Of a stretch of DNA of 7,387 nucleotides, positions 6,301 to 7,387 are shown piece after piece. The stretch is from Euryarchaeota archaeon UBA501 (GTDB taxonomy: Archaea > Thermoplasmatota > Poseidoniia > Poseidoniales > Thalassarchaeaceae), in assembly GCA_002505685.1 (NCBI GenBank), contig DAVT01000007.1:1-7387 (forward strand). Reading direction: 5' to 3'. Positions within the stretch are counted from its first letter, which is position 1, and each line of letters begins with the position of its first letter. The position numbers and the translations under genes were made by a program. Under the pieces are notes generated by a model. That model was not told the DNA's origin and searched no databases. It saw only the letters and a list, made by a program, of their open reading frames with translations.

Positions 6301-7387
6301 GCCGCACCTGCGGAAATGGTCATGCCTGATTTGGAAGAATGGGTGACATTGTTTGATGATGCTGATGCTTTGGGTGATGAAAATGGAGATGGTGATTACA
6401 CCTATCCATTGGCCGGAGACTTTGCCCCAGGCTCAGGTTTGTTCGACATTACACATCTCAAAATCAGCCAAAGCGCATGGAATGCTCGCTTCGAAATCAC
6501 GTTTGCCGAGATGACCGATTATTGGGGGCTCTCAAATGGGTTCAGTCATCAAATCGTGCAGATTTATGTCGATCAAGGTGAAACTTCCTATGGCGAAACG
6601 GAGATGCTCGATGGAGCATTTGCACAAATTCACTCAGATTGGGCTTGGGAAGTTGCCATCTCCGCCACGGGTGATCCAGGCGCAGTGAAGACCGTCATTG
6701 CCAACACAGGCGAAACATCTGCAAAGGGTATTGAGGTAAGTTCTGACAAGGATGCAAAGACTGTGTTCATCACAGTGTCAAAGAACATCATTGGGGATGA
6801 TGTTCCCGACTATCGATTTGTTATCGTTGCAGGTTCTCAAGATGGATTTGGTACAGGCAAGTGGCGTGATGTCGATGCAGAAGCAAAGACTTGGCGATTG
6901 GGCGGCGGGGCTGATCCCAGTACCTTGGATGGATTGGATTACGACCCCAACATCATTGACATGTTCCTCGATAACGAAACGGATCAAGCCGCAATGCTCG
7001 GCTCCTACGATGTATCCACTCAAACCTATGCCACACTCACTGGAATTGAGCTTCCAGATGTAGCCCAGCAAGTGTTTGGTGTCAGCATCTCAAGCATCAC
7101 TGCCAATTCTGCGATTGTCTCTTGGTCGACAACCAAGGCGGACAATGGTAAGGTTACATGTGCAAACAACTCGTTTGAGACAACAGAACCTGCCCTTACT
7201 CACGCAATACAGGTGAGCCAACTGGTTGCGGGAACATCCTACAATTGTACGATTTCAGTTGTGGACGCATCCCCCATGGCGATTTCCTTCAACACATCCA
7301 CAGAAACGGACACCACGCCACCAGAGGTACTGAACCTCGCCGTAGAAGTCCTAGAGGATGGTGCCCTACGAGTGACGTGGTATACAA
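3331..7387 (+). CDS. Secreted multidomain GH57 amylopullulanase-type glycoside hydrolase (3'-truncated)
   Basis: Predicted to cut alpha-1,4 and possibly alpha-1,6 links of starch- or glycogen-like polymers outside the cell. The frame is open for 1352 codons to the window end. An in-frame TGA at 3304 followed by no other start codon fixes ATG 3331. Residues 1-22 form a signal peptide (MRRTAVTLVILF..., likely cut after SVVA). Domains: DOMON/CBM9-like (about 25-200, opening with IDGDMSDW); GH57 catalytic (about 227-775) with FHQHQPYY (234-241), GQVELTTTPYYHP (452-464), GMWPSE with nucleophile Glu517, VALDGENW with acid/base Asp628, and DWFWWYG (742-748); a second CBM9-like domain (about 795-985, IDGIALPGEWDG); a glucodextranase-C-type domain (about 1003-1245, with GDYTYPLAGDF and GSQDGFG); a fibronectin-III domain (about 1249-1326) and the start of another (from 1329). 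Both catalytic carboxylates are present. Eleven N-x-S/T sequons fit an exported glycoprotein. Exact specificity cannot be told from sequence alone. Confidence 0.93.
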   Translation, partial: MRRTAVTLVILFLTPTLLSVVAETPDEIAIDGDMSDWPANSLQTTDSNAVTFRMTWNESHLFFGWSGTDWADESMGADLFIYLNTSEGGTPLSKEWDLAQTLPFSADHAFVLEDSTYSSLQMYDGSAWIDNPASAVTWIGYSENQNTEVGIPWDAIGSPDDVGVVVWAQVEDGGEVWTSFPLENPATSNGAETFTHWYQIENRTTPQFSADVAIQTSNSPVEKVDDALNLAIIFHQHQPYYKNKLTGMVEMPWVRVHGMTEYVDSPGILSGTDTKVTYNLVPSFIEQLLDYSENGVLDVHTDIARRSWNSGGYPNATLLELHTMQFQSFWNSGWIYNVTAEDPRVGWLQPSSERYSELYDMTRHNLKPATIMDDELLGPQDFLDLQVLWYLYQFSPSYVEGQYNSSHRDQGLIDLFMQNGQYTLEDLTYVLDAQEAHMSNILPMYSELAASGQVELTTTPYYHPIMPLLMMDGWTFEDGIRVSKESWPEDVTNHLQTGMDLFEQELGFRPTGMWPSEQSVSPPMVQPVADVGIEWMVTDELNLEESTDLNGDTIDVSIASNLATPWVVDDVAVVFRDRVISDRIAFQYGSMTPEAAVSDFLAYCDNIRQQLLDEGKDPSDHLLTVALDGENWMFMSEFQHQDNGRPFTEEWFGRLTTHPTIVTTTPGEFLEKNLTLPEIDVIGTGSWIDGTLSTWAGEAEESLAWQRLVEARKALVAFEAENPNDPGLADAWESLYIAEGSDWFWWYGLDQDSGYDEMWDVLFKVHLSNIYQAIDIDLPPYLQDLWTNPALPETPYGGVIEPMIDGIALPGEWDGAAMYDAGMDDELLDIESFHLGYDASNVYVRVDLGSMPDDWNTMDLESSPDLSIYFMQPNAINFNEVETNYRTYYGNKILGFPAKSMVSFNLGEMWEDGRAKYDRFTAKGMVGDNERWDFEEQSVLGACAAKDVFEFQIPWSDIGLAPRYSTRVKVVTSWAESLSYGDGTDVEIAPAAPAEMVMPDLEEWVTLFDDADALGDENGDGDYTYPLAGDFAPGSGLFDITHLKISQSAWNARFEITFAEMTDYWGLSNGFSHQIVQIYVDQGETSYGETEMLDGAFAQIHSDWAWEVAISATGDPGAVKTVIANTGETSAKGIEVSSDKDAKTVFITVSKNIIGDDVPDYRFVIVAGSQDGFGTGKWRDVDAEAKTWRLGGGADPSTLDGLDYDPNIIDMFLDNETDQAAMLGSYDVSTQTYATLTGIELPDVAQQVFGVSISSITANSAIVSWSTTKADNGKVTCANNSFETTEPALTHAIQVSQLVAGTSYNCTISVVDASPMAISFNTSTETDTTPPEVLNLAVEVLEDGALRVTWYT

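Noticed and set aside
3331..7387. Frameshift or pseudogene in the GH57 gene
   Set aside because: Translation line by line gave an unbroken frame with all conserved motifs in order; it only lacks a stop because the window ends.

Overview
The window looks like a piece of a marine planktonic euryarchaeon, most likely Marine Group II (Poseidoniales). This rests on gene style only: mid-GC coding, leaderless-looking starts, Pro-Glu linkers on exported proteins, fibronectin-III modules and short-form archaeal glycogen-enzyme homologues. No rRNA or other marker gene is present, so the lineage is an inference; protein-coding and secretion features favour an archaeon but do not exclude a bacterium.

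Layout: (1) Positions 1-324, plus strand, hold the 3' end of a surface-protein gene: a (Pro-Glu)n linker, a six-cysteine module matching the pacifastin light-chain inhibitor pattern, a Ser-rich stalk and one C-terminal membrane helix. (2) On the minus strand, meeting gene 1 tail to tail with a 28-nt overlap, is a two-gene unit read from 3269 down to 297: a compact 4-alpha-glucanotransferase (malQ, 1980-3269) followed by a short-form alpha-glucan phosphorylase (297-1919). (3) A 61-bp divergent gap (3270-3330) separates malQ from (4) a very large plus-strand gene starting at 3331 and running off the right end. It encodes a secreted GH57 amylopullulanase-type enzyme with DOMON/CBM9-like domains on both sides of the catalytic domain, then a glucodextranase-C-type domain and fibronectin-III repeats. 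This frame is open for 1352 codons and is the dominant feature of the right half of the window.

Together genes 2-4 form a small alpha-glucan utilisation locus. The exported GH57 enzyme would cut starch- or glycogen-like polymer outside the cell. After uptake by a transporter that is not in this window, MalQ would rearrange maltodextrins and the phosphorylase would release glucose-1-phosphate. An alternative reading is that MalQ and the phosphorylase serve internal glycogen turnover, but the shared 61-bp promoter region argues for coordination with the exported enzyme. The gap carries one A/T-rich island about 30 nt from each start codon and an 8-bp inverted repeat (3263-3270 / 3310-3317), which makes it the best place to look for shared control.

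No tRNA, rRNA, CRISPR array, mobile element or long non-coding stretch was seen. The only gaps between genes are about 60 bp each.
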